The notes beneath the pieces were generated by a model. That model ran no database searches and had not been told where the DNA came from. It was given only the letters and a program-made list of their open reading frames with translations. DNA of 31,990 bases from JAWKTM01 sp041399085. Lineage in GTDB: Bacteria > Planctomycetota > Planctomycetia > Pirellulales > Pirellulaceae. The translations under genes were made by a program, and so were the position numbers. Shown here piece after piece: positions 7,028-16,025 of this stretch. The stretch lies in contig JAWKTM010000075.1 of NCBI GenBank assembly GCA_041399085.1, positions 1 to 31,990 of the forward strand, in the 5' to 3' direction. Each line of letters starts with the position of its first letter. Positions within the stretch are counted from its first letter, which is position 1.

Positions 7028-8476
7028 CTAACGCAAGAAGTTCAGAAGATTGATATCGAACAAGCGTGAGGTCGTGGCGAAGGTGTACTGCAACATGTTC
7101 TGTTCGTTTTGCAGATTCAGCACCACTTCGACCATATCGGCCGATTCGCGGTCGCTGATGACGCCTGCCAGATTTAGCTGCACTTCCTCGAGTCGCTGCT
7201 GAGTCGCCTCCAAGCTTTCCAGCGTCGCCGATTGATCGCCGACGATCGTCAGGATGTTGTCGCGGTGGCGATCCAAGTCGGCGACGCGGCGGTTCAATGC
7301 GTCGCCCAACTCTTCGTTGCTCAGCCCACGCGTGTTCAGCAAATCCTCGCGAAGCTGCTTGAGCACGGTGAACGCATCGGCCGTGCCGCTGAACTCGACG
7401 CTCGCTTCGCCCGCCCGCAAAATCCCCGAGCTGTCGATATTGGTGACTTGCCCCGTGACGCTATTCACCACCTGCTGATTCGCGCTGAAGTCGATCGGGA
7501 TCGTCGTCGCTCCGCCATCGGTCGACAGCGTGCCGGTGCCCGTGATATCCACGTCGCCCGAGAACCCGGCGGTGATCGCTGTCGTGTCGAGGTAAACCTT
7601 GTCGCCCGTTCCGCTGGTGACCAACAGGTTCGTATCGGCGGCCGTGAAGTTCACTTCCGGGCCGCCATCGAGCGAGATCGTGCCAAAGGCGCCGGTGCCG
7701 CTCGTGTCGACGATCGTCAGCTTATGAGCGCCCGCTGGCCCCAACACCGTGTCGCCGGTCGCCGAATCCGTCCCGGTGAGAACTCCGGAACCGGCGGCGA
7801 ACGAAGTGCTGGTGTGCGCTACGCTCAGCGTCGCGCCGCCCACGCCGCTGTCGGCCGCTGTTCCAACCGCCGCGCCGGTATTGCCCAGCACGATCGTGTC
7901 ACCTCGGCTTTGGCTCTGAAAGATTTCGCGCCCCGTGTACAGCGAATCAATGCTGGCTCCCGAAGTCGTCGTGATCGTGCCGCGGATGTTCGCTCCTTGA
8001 TACCGAACCGACGCATTCGCCCCGCTGCCGGTCAGCTCGAACGGCGGCGACTCATTCGATTCACCGCCGAACAAATACTTGCCGCTCTCATCGGCATTGG
8101 CCGTTTGCACCAATCGGTCCAGCAGTCGGTCGACTTGCGCGGCCAGCGTCTGCCGTTCGACCGGATCGATCGACTGTCGGCCGTCGAAGGCGAGCTGCTT
8201 GGCGGAGGTCAGGATATTGTTGGCGTCCAGCAGATTCGTAACGCCTTGATCCAGCCGCTGTCTCGCCGTTTGGATGTTGTTCAACTGCGTGTCGATTCGC
8301 GCGGATTGCGCCTTGCTGGCCAAGACCGTGCGGATCGCCACGGGATCGTCCGATGGTCGCAGCAGCCGCAGGCCCGTCGAAGCTTGAAGCTGCAACTCGG
8401 ACAGATTCCGCGTGTGCAACGCCGCCGCCTGTTGCGCCTGGGTGACGAACAAATTGGGAGTGACTCGAAGATTCAT
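7028..8476 (-). CDS. flgL: Flagellar hook-associated protein 3 (hook-filament junction)
   Basis: 482 residues. It begins MNLRVTPNLFVTQAQQAAAL with the helical D0/D1 signature ELQLQASTGLRLLRPSDDPV, and ends with helical residues (VVLNLQNEQNMLQYTFATTS) typical of FlgL/flagellin C-termini. FlgL links FlgK to the filament. The usual length is about 300-420 residues; the extra length is a Gly/Thr/Ala/Asp-rich beta insertion at about 190-370 in the surface-exposed middle. The start is 16 bases after the flgK stop. Last gene of the minus-strand flagellar operon; no terminator hairpin was seen just downstream. Confidence 0.93.
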   Translation of the reverse strand: MNLRVTPNLFVTQAQQAAALHTRNLSELQLQASTGLRLLRPSDDPVAIRTVLASKAQSARIDTQLNNIQTARQRLDQGVTNLLDANNILTSAKQLAFDGRQSIDPVERQTLAAQVDRLLDRLVQTANADESGKYLFGGESNESPPFELTGSGANASVRYQGANIRGTITTTSGASIDSLYTGREIFQSQSRGDTIVLGNTGAAVGTAADSGVGGATLSVAHTSTSFAAGSGVLTGTDSATGDTVLGPAGAHKLTIVDTSGTGAFGTISLDGGPEVNFTAADTNLLVTSGTGDKVYLDTTAITAGFSGDVDITGTGTLSTDGGATTIPIDFSANQQVVNSVTGQVTNIDSSGILRAGEASVEFSGTADAFTVLKQLREDLLNTRGLSNEELGDALNRRVADLDRHRDNILTIVGDQSATLESLEATQQRLEEVQLNLAGVISDRESADMVEVVLNLQNEQNMLQYTFATTSRLFDINLLNFLR

Positions 8477-8492
8477 AACGCTCGCCCCTCGG

Positions 8493-10466
8493 CTATCGCA
8501 CGATGTCCAATGTTGTTCGCATCAGCTCATCCATCACCGATAGCGTTTTCGACGCCGCCTCGAAGGCCCGTTGATACTTCAGCAAATCGACCAACTCCTC
8601 GTTCGGGTCGATTCCGCTGTAGGCTTCGCGCTCGGCCGTGATTCGTTGCTGCGACGCCTTCAGGCTGTCCGACTCCAAGCTGGCGTCGCGCACCTGGTCG
8701 CCGATGTTGCCGAGCGTCTCGGTCAGAAAGCCCTCGAAGGCCCGCGTGCCGTCACGCAATAGTTTCTCGTCGCGCAATGAGATCAGCCGATCGACGTTGT
8801 CGTTGTCGCCAGGCCGCGTCGATCGGGCGGCCGCCAAACGACGCGGGTCGTTCAGCAACGCCCCGTCGACTTCGATGTCGCTGGCCGAGACGCCGTTGAA
8901 GAACTCGTTCAGCCCCAATGCGGAGAGCACGCCGGTCGTGTCCGAGTTGGCGATCGCCGAAGCGTCGAACGTATCTCCGGCCGCCAAAGTCCCCGCGCCG
9001 AACGAAACTCGCACGCCATCGGATACTTCGACTTCCGTGCCCGGCGCATAGGTCGATCCGAGATCCAATGTGTTTAGCAGGTCGCCGTTCCCGTTCCGCA
9101 CTTCGACGGACAGGCCATCGGTCACGCCCACATTGCCGGTGCCAACGACGGTGAACGCGAAGGTGTCGTTCGCCGTGCCGTTGTAGCGACCGGCCAACTG
9201 CGGAAGCGACGTGCCCGTGACCGCCGTCAGATCGGGCGTGGTTTCCAATTGGCCCGTGAAATCAAAGCCGAATCCGGTTTCCGCCCGCAACGTGATTTTG
9301 CGCGACGTGCTGTTGACCGTGGCTTCCAAATGATCGACGCCGTTGAGCAACGCGGCCACGTCGTCCAGGCTCTGCGTTTTGGGATCGATCGTCAGCCGCG
9401 TATTGCGTCGCTCGCCCGTCGCCGCGTCGGTGACCGTCACCGTTAGCTCGCCCGCCGCAATTGGAAAATCGGTTGCCGTTTCGGCCAGCGGCGCCGTCAC
9501 ATCTCCGACCGCGCGGCCGCCGAACAACTGCTCGAACGGCCCGCTGGCGCCGACGCCCGTCGCGTGCGTCTGGTTGAATTGGTGGATCAGTCCGTTCGAG
9601 AATTCGTTCAGTTGGTTCTCGAATTCCGGCACAATCTCGTTGATCGACTGGAACAAGCCGGCCAATCGCCCGCCGGTCAAAGAAACCTGTTCGCCCGATG
9701 CCGAGTTGACCAGGATGGTGTCGCCTTCCGGGCTCGTCGCGATCCCGAGGTTCACCGATTTCTCGCCGATCAACAACGTGCGATCGGCCAGCAGCACGGA
9801 ACCGCGACCGCCGCCCGACGTGCTCAGCTCGGCATCCACGATCCCGGCCAGTTCATTGGTCAGTTGATCGCGGCGATCGCGGAGATCGTTGGCGTTCGCG
9901 CCGCCTCCTTCCGCGATACGAATTTGCTTGTTCAACGACGCGATCTCGTCGGCCTTGCTGTTCAGGTCGCGAACCAACTGCTCGGCCTCGGTCCGCAAGC
10001 TCGACTTGATGCTGCCAAGCTGGCTCAAGGATGAATGCAATTCGTCGGTCAAAGCTTCCGCGCCGCGCAGCACAATGCCGCGCTGAGTCACATCGCCGGG
10101 ATTCGCGGAGAGTCGTTCCAGTTCGTCGAAGAACTTCTGCGTCCGGTCGGTCAACGATCCGGGACCGGGCGTGAAGACCGATTCGATTTGATTTAATGTC
10201 GCCAGTCGCGCGTCGCTGGCCGCCAACTCCGAAGCGTTCGTCGTCAGGGCCCGCTCGGTCAACTCGGAATACGAACGGCGGATACTCTGAACCTTCACGC
10301 CAGTGCCAACCTGCAAATTACTAACCAGGTTCGGCGGCAGCTCGGTCATCAACACCGACTGTTTGTGATAACCGGGCGTGTTGGCGTTGGCGATATTATT
10401 CGCCACGGTATTGAGCGCGACGGCGTTGGCTCGCAACGCCGACACCGCCGTAAATGAATTCAACAT
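8493..10466 (-). CDS. flgK: Flagellar hook-associated protein 1
   Basis: 657 residues. The N-terminus carries the rod/hook-family signature ALNTVANNIANANTPGYHKQ. The C-terminus carries LLKYQRAFEAASKTLSVMDE, the matching helix that packs with the N-terminus. The middle (about 330-560) is Thr/Gly/Val-rich and beta-like. FlgK is the first junction protein assembled on the hook and is exported with the help of FlgN, whose gene lies directly upstream, ending three bases before this ATG. Length is within the upper range of the family (550-700). Confidence 0.95.
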   Translation of the reverse strand: MLNSFTAVSALRANAVALNTVANNIANANTPGYHKQSVLMTELPPNLVSNLQVGTGVKVQSIRRSYSELTERALTTNASELAASDARLATLNQIESVFTPGPGSLTDRTQKFFDELERLSANPGDVTQRGIVLRGAEALTDELHSSLSQLGSIKSSLRTEAEQLVRDLNSKADEIASLNKQIRIAEGGGANANDLRDRRDQLTNELAGIVDAELSTSGGGRGSVLLADRTLLIGEKSVNLGIATSPEGDTILVNSASGEQVSLTGGRLAGLFQSINEIVPEFENQLNEFSNGLIHQFNQTHATGVGASGPFEQLFGGRAVGDVTAPLAETATDFPIAAGELTVTVTDAATGERRNTRLTIDPKTQSLDDVAALLNGVDHLEATVNSTSRKITLRAETGFGFDFTGQLETTPDLTAVTGTSLPQLAGRYNGTANDTFAFTVVGTGNVGVTDGLSVEVRNGNGDLLNTLDLGSTYAPGTEVEVSDGVRVSFGAGTLAAGDTFDASAIANSDTTGVLSALGLNEFFNGVSASDIEVDGALLNDPRRLAAARSTRPGDNDNVDRLISLRDEKLLRDGTRAFEGFLTETLGNIGDQVRDASLESDSLKASQQRITAEREAYSGIDPNEELVDLLKYQRAFEAASKTLSVMDELMRTTLDIVR

Positions 10467-10469
10467 GGC

Positions 10470-10994
10470 TTAGCACTCGGTCTGCACAAAGGCGGCGCGA
10501 CCGGATGTCTCGATTCGGCCTGTCGCGTCATAACATTCGGCGGCGTCCGTTTCGCCCGTCAAATCGCGTATTAAGTGATCGAACAACAGCATCGCTCGCT
10601 GCATCACCAAAGCGCTCTTGCGCTGTAGATACATCACTTCGGCCGCCACGGTTTGCAATCGCGACTGCAATTCGGCCAAATGTTGCTGCCGATCTCCTAC
10701 CAGATTCGCCGCCACGCTGCTGAGCGTGATATCGCCCGCCGGCATATTCAATTTGTCCGCCAGCCGATCCATCAAACGATTGCGGAACTCCCGAATCTGC
10801 ACGCCCATTTCCGCCGCTTCGTCCTGCCGAGCCGCGGCATGCTCGAAGCGTGTCACATTGTGTTGTAACAAAGCGGCATTAACATCCAACAACGTGGCCC
10901 GCTGCGTCTCCAGCACGCTTAGTTCCCGAGCCAAGTGGGCTATGCACTCGTCGGCCAGTCGGTCATCAATCGCAGTCAGCGGATGTGGCATCAT
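10470..10994 (-). CDS. flgN: FlgN-family export chaperone
   Basis: 174 residues, almost entirely helical and charged. It has FlgN-like features: an N-terminal helix LARELSVLETQRATLLDVNA, a central helix with EFRNRLMDRLADKLNMP and a C-terminal amphipathic helix. FlgN binds the C-termini of FlgK and FlgL in the cytoplasm. Its position between the rod-binding gene and flgK is classical. The start overlaps the flgJ stop by four bases; two adjacent ATG codons (10994 and 10991) could start it. Sequence similarity in this family is low, so the call leans on context and helix pattern. Confidence 0.82.
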   Translation of the reverse strand: MMPHPLTAIDDRLADECIAHLARELSVLETQRATLLDVNAALLQHNVTRFEHAAARQDEAAEMGVQIREFRNRLMDRLADKLNMPAGDITLSSVAANLVGDRQQHLAELQSRLQTVAAEVMYLQRKSALVMQRAMLLFDHLIRDLTGETDAAECYDATGRIETSGRAAFVQTEC

Positions 10995-11293
10995 ACGGAG
11001 TTTTCCAAATAGGTTTCGATCATTTGACCAATTCCCAGCCCACCTTGTTGGGACATATGGTCACTCATAAACATGTCAAACATTCCGCCGAGGGTGTCCG
11101 AAGACTCGCCAGCGAACAGGCCCCCCTCGCCCACGGTCTGACGCATCTCTTTTAACAGCAGCGACATAAACATGCCCTCGAACTGCTGCCCCACCTGCTG
11201 GCGTTTTTCGGCGGAAATCCCGTTCGTCTCCGCCGCGTCCATGCTGCCGGTGGTTATCGAAGCTAACGGTAATAAATTGCCTACTCCAGACAT
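10991..11293 (-). CDS. flgJ: Rod-binding protein (FlgJ N-terminal domain only)
   Basis: 100 residues. It contains the rod-binding signature: QQFEGMFMSLLLKEMRQTVG near residues 37-56, followed by GMFDMFMSDHMSQ and a C-terminal GLGIGQMIETYL. This matches the N-terminal rod-capping domain of FlgJ. The C-terminal muramidase domain of enterobacterial FlgJ is absent, as in many other bacteria, so peptidoglycan cutting must come from another protein. AGGTGG precedes the ATG. It sits between flgI and flgN and is coupled to flgN by an ATGA overlap. Confidence 0.92.
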   Translation of the reverse strand: MSGVGNLLPLASITTGSMDAAETNGISAEKRQQVGQQFEGMFMSLLLKEMRQTVGEGGLFAGESSDTLGGMFDMFMSDHMSQQGGLGIGQMIETYLENSV

Positions 11294-11310
11294 TTTTCCA
11301 CCTGCGTTGT

Positions 11311-12450
11311 TTACTTGAACTTCAGTTCCGCATGCAGAGCGCCGGATTCTTTGAGTTGTTGGAAAATGGAGCTCAAGTCGCGTGGCGTCACCCCCAAGGC
11401 GTTCAACGCCTGAGCCAAGTCGCCGACGGTGGCGGGGGAGTCCATCACCTGCACCGCCCCTTGTTCCTCGATCACATCGATCGACGTTCGTGGCACCACG
11501 GTCGTCTCGCCCTGGGAGAACGGGGCCGGTTGTGAGACCTGCGGCGATTCCCCAGTGATGACGGCTAGATTCGCGTGCGTAATCGCCACCCGCGACAGTT
11601 TCACATTTTCTCCCAAAATGACCGTTCCGGTACGCTCGTTGATGACGACAGTCGCCGGCAAATCCGGCGTTATATAAATACTCGTCACAATCCCTAGAAA
11701 GGTATTAACCGCACTGGAATCTTTCGCCGGCACTCGCAAATTAACCGTGCGGGCGTCCACCAGATTCGCCGTCTCTGGATAGCGTTCGTTGATCGCCAGC
11801 GTCATGCGCCGGGCCGTCTCGTAATCGTCTCGTCGCAACAGTAAACGCACGTAGCCATTCAAGCCGATCGGCGGCATGCAGACTTCCTTTTCCACGACCG
11901 CTCCGTTAGGAATTCTTCCGGTCGTGGGATGATTCTTTTGTACGGTCGCCGCTTCGCCGCTGAAACTAAATCCGCCAATGGAAACGGAGCCATCCGCAAC
12001 GGCGTACACTTGGTCGTCCACGCCGTAAAGCGGCGTTAGCATGAGTTGCCCGCCCTGCAAACTAGTGGCGTCGTCCATTGTCGAGACGACAACGTCCAGA
12101 CGCTGGCCTCGACGAATAAACGGAGGCAACTCTGCGGTAACCGCCACGACCGACAGATTGTTTGTCTTTGTCTGTGCGTCCGTGCGGGCATTCAGCCGCT
12201 GCAACGGGTCGGAACGCAAACCGAACTTCTGCAACATGTTTTGCAGAAACTCGCGGGTGATCGGGGTCTTTCCGCCCGTATTGTTCAAACCGGTGACAAG
12301 CCCCAGCCCCGTGAGTTTGTTGGAGCGGACCCCTTCGATGTCCGTGATGTCCTTGATACGCACTTCGACCTGAGCGTGCGCCACCGGCGCACAGAGCGTG
12401 AGAACCAATATCACCGCCGCCAAGCTCGGTTGTCGTAGGGTCGCCAACAT
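11311..12450 (-). CDS. flgI: Flagellar P-ring protein
   Basis: 379 residues from ATG 12450, which has GAGGAG seven bases upstream; in-frame starts at 12456 (ATG) and 12465 (GTG) are alternatives. A signal peptide (LAAVILVLTLCAPVAHA) is followed by the FlgI signature RIKDITDIEGVRSNKLTGLG and LVTGLNNTGGKT. Further conserved blocks are FIRRGQRLDVVVSTMDDA and LTPLYGVDDQVYAVADG. The C-terminus ends in VGDLAQALNALGVTPRDLSS, also conserved. FlgI forms the periplasmic bushing around the rod in peptidoglycan, built with the help of FlgA, encoded upstream. Confidence 0.95.
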   Translation of the reverse strand: MLATLRQPSLAAVILVLTLCAPVAHAQVEVRIKDITDIEGVRSNKLTGLGLVTGLNNTGGKTPITREFLQNMLQKFGLRSDPLQRLNARTDAQTKTNNLSVVAVTAELPPFIRRGQRLDVVVSTMDDATSLQGGQLMLTPLYGVDDQVYAVADGSVSIGGFSFSGEAATVQKNHPTTGRIPNGAVVEKEVCMPPIGLNGYVRLLLRRDDYETARRMTLAINERYPETANLVDARTVNLRVPAKDSSAVNTFLGIVTSIYITPDLPATVVINERTGTVILGENVKLSRVAITHANLAVITGESPQVSQPAPFSQGETTVVPRTSIDVIEEQGAVQVMDSPATVGDLAQALNALGVTPRDLSSIFQQLKESGALHAELKFK

Positions 12451-12578
12451 AGCCATACTCCTCACAGATCGGCCGTATTCACTGGGAAAGGCCGGATGAA
12501 CAATTTCTTACGTCCGAGCGATTCAATTAGGCGAGCGGCAGATGAGAATGTACCCATTGGGACGCTGTGTACGCATCG

Positions 12579-12623
12579 GGACGCTGGCAGCGTCCACCAC
12601 GTGGCCGATGCTGCCAGCATCGG
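12579..12623. repeat. Pair of REP-like palindromes in the flgH-flgI gap
   Basis: GGACGCTGGCAGCGTCC (12579-12595) and CCGATGCTGCCAGCATCGG (12605-12623) are near-perfect palindromes with a single central base, separated by a CCACGTGG core. A partial GGGACGCTG copy lies just upstream at 12559-12567. The two palindromes share the GCTG-CAGC core, as expected for repetitive extragenic palindromes. They fill most of the 200-bp gap between flgH and flgI. Confidence 0.75.
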
Positions 12624-12650
12624 TAGGTAAACATCTCGCTGCCGATCGCC

Positions 12651-13277
12651 TTAGAACGGCCACAGCGTATTGGTGATTCGACCCAGCCAACTCTGTTTGG
12701 TAAAGGCCGGCTCGACGCCGGCGCCTTGATAAGCAATCTCGAAATTCGCCACATAGCGAGACTGAATCGTGTTGTCCGCCCGCACATCCCAGGGACGCAC
12801 GATTCCCGAAACGACCAACATGCGAGCGTCGCCTTCGATCATCACTTTGCGCTTACCGCCCACGAGAAGATTGCCATTCGGCAAGACATCCAGAACCGTG
12901 ACCGTGATGCGATCCGTGAAGTCGCGAGCCGAGGAGAAGGAGGCGCTGCCATCAAAGTTTCGCTGCGAATCGGCGTTGAAATCTTGTGAGATTCCACCCG
13001 ATCCACCGTTCCCGCCGTAGTTAAATTCGAAGGTATTATTGGCGTCCGTCGATTTGCTCAACGAACGTTGTTCGCTGTTCGCCACGTCCGTATTTTCGCT
13101 GACCAATACGGTGATGAGATCTCCTACGTGGCGAGCTTGCGTATCTTGAAACAGAAACGCTTTCGATGGTTGGCGGTTGTCCCATAATGACTGGGCGAAG
13201 CCAGCGGGCGGGTGGATGAAACTAGCCGTGCAGGTAGCCACGGCGGCAATGACCAATAGTTTTCGGTGGGATAGCAT
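12651..13277 (-). CDS. flgH: Flagellar L-ring protein
   Basis: 208 residues. The signal peptide (KLLVIAAVATCTASF) is followed by FlgH-specific blocks: SLWDNRQPSKAFLFQDTQAR, VGDLITVLVSENTDVANSEQ, DRITVTVLDVLPNGNLLVGG and GIVRPWDVRADNTIQSRYVA. FlgH forms the outer-membrane bushing of the rod. Most FlgH proteins are lipoproteins; here the only early Cys is preceded by A-V-A-T, which is not a standard lipobox, so cleavage after GFA by signal peptidase I is more likely. Ordinary length. Preceded by a 95-bp gap without visible signals. Confidence 0.94.
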   Translation of the reverse strand: MLSHRKLLVIAAVATCTASFIHPPAGFAQSLWDNRQPSKAFLFQDTQARHVGDLITVLVSENTDVANSEQRSLSKSTDANNTFEFNYGGNGGSGGISQDFNADSQRNFDGSASFSSARDFTDRITVTVLDVLPNGNLLVGGKRKVMIEGDARMLVVSGIVRPWDVRADNTIQSRYVANFEIAYQGAGVEPAFTKQSWLGRITNTLWPF

Positions 13278-13372
13278 GGCGGGATGGATTGGTAGGCGGG
13301 TGGGATCGAACGTGGCGGTAGGAGTGTCTAGCAGAAGTATGTGGTAGGCGAGCGTTGGTGTGAGGTGAGAGT

Positions 13373-14422
13373 CTAGCGGTATCCAAGTGAGATTTCTAAT
13401 TCATTGCGACCAACAACGCGTCCGGTGAGCAGTTTTCCTGAACTTGGATTGCGGGCTCGAATCACGTCGCCGTGGCTTCCCGATTCGAGTGCTTCGGCGG
13501 CAGCGAGCGAGACCGTTAATCCGCCCTTCCGCGCCGTGATGCGCACAACATCGCGGGCGCGTATCAGTATCGGTGAACGGTTCTGCGTGGGGGCGATGTC
13601 GCTTAGCTGTAGCACGGTATTGGGACCGATCGCACGTTGCGACTTGCGATTGATAATGTCGTCCACGCCAAGTCCGCCTTGCAACGAAGTCACCTTCACA
13701 CGTTCGCCGCTGACGTTGGCTTCCGTAAATGTTTCACCCCGCGAGACGAGACGCGTGGTCCTGGCCAATTCGCGGTACAAGACCGCATCCACGGCCACGG
13801 GGAGGATGTGTATTGGTTGTTCGTCGACATAGACATGTAAGGAGACTTGAATCCGCCCTGGCACGGCAACCGCCGGCAAGCGTGGATCGATTCGGAGCCG
13901 ATTGGCAACGACTCCCTCGGGAATGAGATTGGCGGGCAGCGGCTGGGCCAGCGCGATGTCCAAGTCGTCTGGCGCCGCGTGCCATTCACGAGCCAACAGG
14001 TTACCAACTTCGGCTAAAATCGATTGAGCATCGACACGGGGGGTGTTTCTCACAACCAGTGTCAGGGGCTCGCCTTGCACATCGAACTCGCGCGCCGCAA
14101 GCCCCGCGAGCAACAGGCGAATCTGAAGCTGCTCACGCGTTATGCGTTCCAGATCCCCGTTCTTTGTGGCTTCGGCAACATCAAGCTTGGCGATTTGTTC
14201 GCGTAATAGGCGATCGCCGCCGGTGACTTCCGCCACATCGCCAACGGTTATCAACGACGCGGCGACTTGAGACTGGGGACGTAAGGCAATTCGCACCGGC
14301 TCCGCGGCCTGACTCGAATGCATGGCGACGCAACCGAAGCAGCATAAGACTGTGGCGGCGATCGCGGCCACTCGCCCAGTTCGTCGGCTTCGGCCCGATC
14401 GAGAGTAGGTGGATCGCGTCAT
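13373..14422 (-). CDS. flgA: Flagella basal-body P-ring formation protein
   Basis: 349 residues. A basic N-terminus and hydrophobic stretch (AAIAATVLCCFGCVA) form a signal peptide cleaved near SSQA-AEP. The C-terminal ~130 residues hold the SAF-type FlgA domain: TRLVSRGETFTEANV, INRKSQRAIGPNTVLQLSDI and ITARKGGLTVSLAAAEALES, ending in LTGRVVGRNELEISLGYR. FlgA is a periplasmic chaperone for FlgI assembly. It starts three bases after the flgG stop. It is longer than the ~220-residue enterobacterial form because of an extra N-terminal domain (about 45-200). Confidence 0.92.
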   Translation of the reverse strand: MTRSTYSRSGRSRRTGRVAAIAATVLCCFGCVAMHSSQAAEPVRIALRPQSQVAASLITVGDVAEVTGGDRLLREQIAKLDVAEATKNGDLERITREQLQIRLLLAGLAAREFDVQGEPLTLVVRNTPRVDAQSILAEVGNLLAREWHAAPDDLDIALAQPLPANLIPEGVVANRLRIDPRLPAVAVPGRIQVSLHVYVDEQPIHILPVAVDAVLYRELARTTRLVSRGETFTEANVSGERVKVTSLQGGLGVDDIINRKSQRAIGPNTVLQLSDIAPTQNRSPILIRARDVVRITARKGGLTVSLAAAEALESGSHGDVIRARNPSSGKLLTGRVVGRNELEISLGYR

Positions 14423-14425
14423 GGG

Positions 14426-15214
14426 TTATCTCACAATCTGGCTAGTGTTCGACAGCATCTCGTCGCCGGCTCGGATCGCTCGGGCATTGATCTCATAAGC
14501 CCGTTGTGCCGTAATGAGCGACACAAGCTCCGTCACAACTTCGACGTTCGAGCGTTCCAGAAAAGCTTGCCGCAACCCTAAGAATCCGTTGGTTCCCACG
14601 GTGGCTGGCAACGCCGCACCCGAGGCGGCCGTGGCGGCATAGAGGTTGCCCCCTTCGCTGCTCAACCCCGCTGGATTGCGAAAGCGGTAAATCCCAATCG
14701 TGCCAACCGTGGTCGAGGTTTCTCCTTGGGTATAAGAAACCGAGCCATCCGAGGCAACGGTCACATTCGACATGGAGACGCCGTCGGGAATGGTGATATT
14801 GCCATCGACCGCGAAACCATCGCCCGTTCTTAAAACACCATTGGCGTCCAGATGAAAGGCGCCGTCGCGCGAGTATCGCAATTCTCCGTTCGGCATTTGA
14901 ATCCCAAAGAACCCGTCGCCTTCGATCGCGACATCCGTTGGATTTCCGGTATCTTGGATCATGCCCGGCGTGAATACTTTGGTATTGCCGACGGTCCGAA
15001 CGCCGCTGCCAATTTGCAGTCCAATTGGTGAATTCAGTCCGGTGGCCACGGTCGCGCCGGGCGGGCGATAAGAGGCATAAACCAGATCGGCAAAATCCAA
15101 CTGGCTTCGTTTGAAGCCATTGGTATTGACGTTCGCCAAATTGTTGGCCGTATTGTCGATCAACAGCTCTTGGGCACGCATGCCCGTGGCGCTGGAGAAG
15201 AATGCTCGCAACAT
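14426..15214 (-). CDS. flgG: Flagellar distal rod protein
   Basis: 262 residues from ATG 15214, the usual FlgG length; an upstream in-frame start at 15250 would add 12 residues without family match. The N-terminus reads MLRAFFSSATGMRAQELLID then NTANNLANVNTNGFKRSQ, the FlgG signature. The C-terminus SNVEVVTELVSLITAQRAYE is equally typical. The central motifs GVRTVGNTKVFTPGMIQDTG and AIEGDGFFGIQMPNG fit too. It forms the distal rod through the periplasm. It follows flgF after about 73 bases. Confidence 0.95.
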   Translation of the reverse strand: MLRAFFSSATGMRAQELLIDNTANNLANVNTNGFKRSQLDFADLVYASYRPPGATVATGLNSPIGLQIGSGVRTVGNTKVFTPGMIQDTGNPTDVAIEGDGFFGIQMPNGELRYSRDGAFHLDANGVLRTGDGFAVDGNITIPDGVSMSNVTVASDGSVSYTQGETSTTVGTIGIYRFRNPAGLSSEGGNLYAATAASGAALPATVGTNGFLGLRQAFLERSNVEVVTELVSLITAQRAYEINARAIRAGDEMLSNTSQIVR

Positions 15215-15287
15215 GGATAGGTCTCGGCGGGCGGGGGCGCCTTGCGGCAACCAGGGTCGGTGTGGGAATGGCGGTGTTAGGCGGCGG

Positions 15288-16025
15288 TTAGCCAGCTTGC
15301 GGGTTGGTATGTTCGTGTACGGTTTCGCCCAGTTGCCGGAGGGCCCGTTGCGAGGCTTCGAAGTACCGCATGCCGGCGATCATCCGCACCAGCTCATCGA
15401 CGGCGGATACATTCGACGATTCGCGCATCCCCTGAGCCACGGTGACTTCGGCCGGTTCGGGCGGCATATCGGGCGGCGCGGAAAAGGAGAGCGTGCCAGT
15501 CGGCTGTAAACGATCCGGATCGGCGAAGCGGACGATATCGAGCTGACCGACCTGATTCTCGTTTACCCACACGGTGCCATCGGTGCCGATCCGAATTTGG
15601 GACGGCGACGCATCGGCCGGAATGGCAATCGGACCACCGGCGCCTTGAACCGGAACGCCCGTGGACGTGACTAAGTTGCCGTCTTCACCGATGTGGAAGA
15701 CACCGCTTCGCGTATAGCGAGGTCCGTCCGGCCCGCCGAGTACGAAGAAGCCTTCGGGCGACGCCAACGCCACATCCAGCGGTCGCCCCGTTTGCTCTAA
15801 GCGGCCCATTTGAAAATCGGTCTTCACTTGGCTGACGCGCGTGCCCAAATGAGCGCCGGGCTCGCTAGCCAGTTGGCGTTGCAGCCGAGTTTCGAAGGTC
15901 TCGAACGACATGACCGAACGGCGGAAGCCGGGCACGTTGGCGTAAGCCAAATTGTGCGAGATGATTTCCTGGTTCGTTGTCGCGGCATCCATGGCGGTCG
16001 CCGCACTGTATAGTCCGCGAAGCAT
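15288..16025 (-). CDS. flgF: Flagellar proximal rod protein, FlgF-type
   Basis: 245 residues from ATG 16025 with AAAGGA upstream; the longer frame to 16190 has no family match. It begins MLRGLYSAATAMDAATTNQE with NLAYANVPGFRRS in place of the NLAN-NTPGF motif, then FQMGRLEQTGRPLDVALASP. The C-terminus is SSNVSAVDELVRMIAGMRYF. It resembles FlgG but has the FlgF-type length and gene position before flgG. First gene of the minus-strand flagellar operon, facing the 722-bp divergent control region. Confidence 0.9.
   Translation of the reverse strand: MLRGLYSAATAMDAATTNQEIISHNLAYANVPGFRRSVMSFETFETRLQRQLASEPGAHLGTRVSQVKTDFQMGRLEQTGRPLDVALASPEGFFVLGGPDGPRYTRSGVFHIGEDGNLVTSTGVPVQGAGGPIAIPADASPSQIRIGTDGTVWVNENQVGQLDIVRFADPDRLQPTGTLSFSAPPDMPPEPAEVTVAQGMRESSNVSAVDELVRMIAGMRYFEASQRALRQLGETVHEHTNPQAG

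Noticed and set aside
7232..8641. 469-codon plus-strand frame
   Set aside because: It is antisense to flgL and crosses into flgK; a by-product of G+C-rich third positions.
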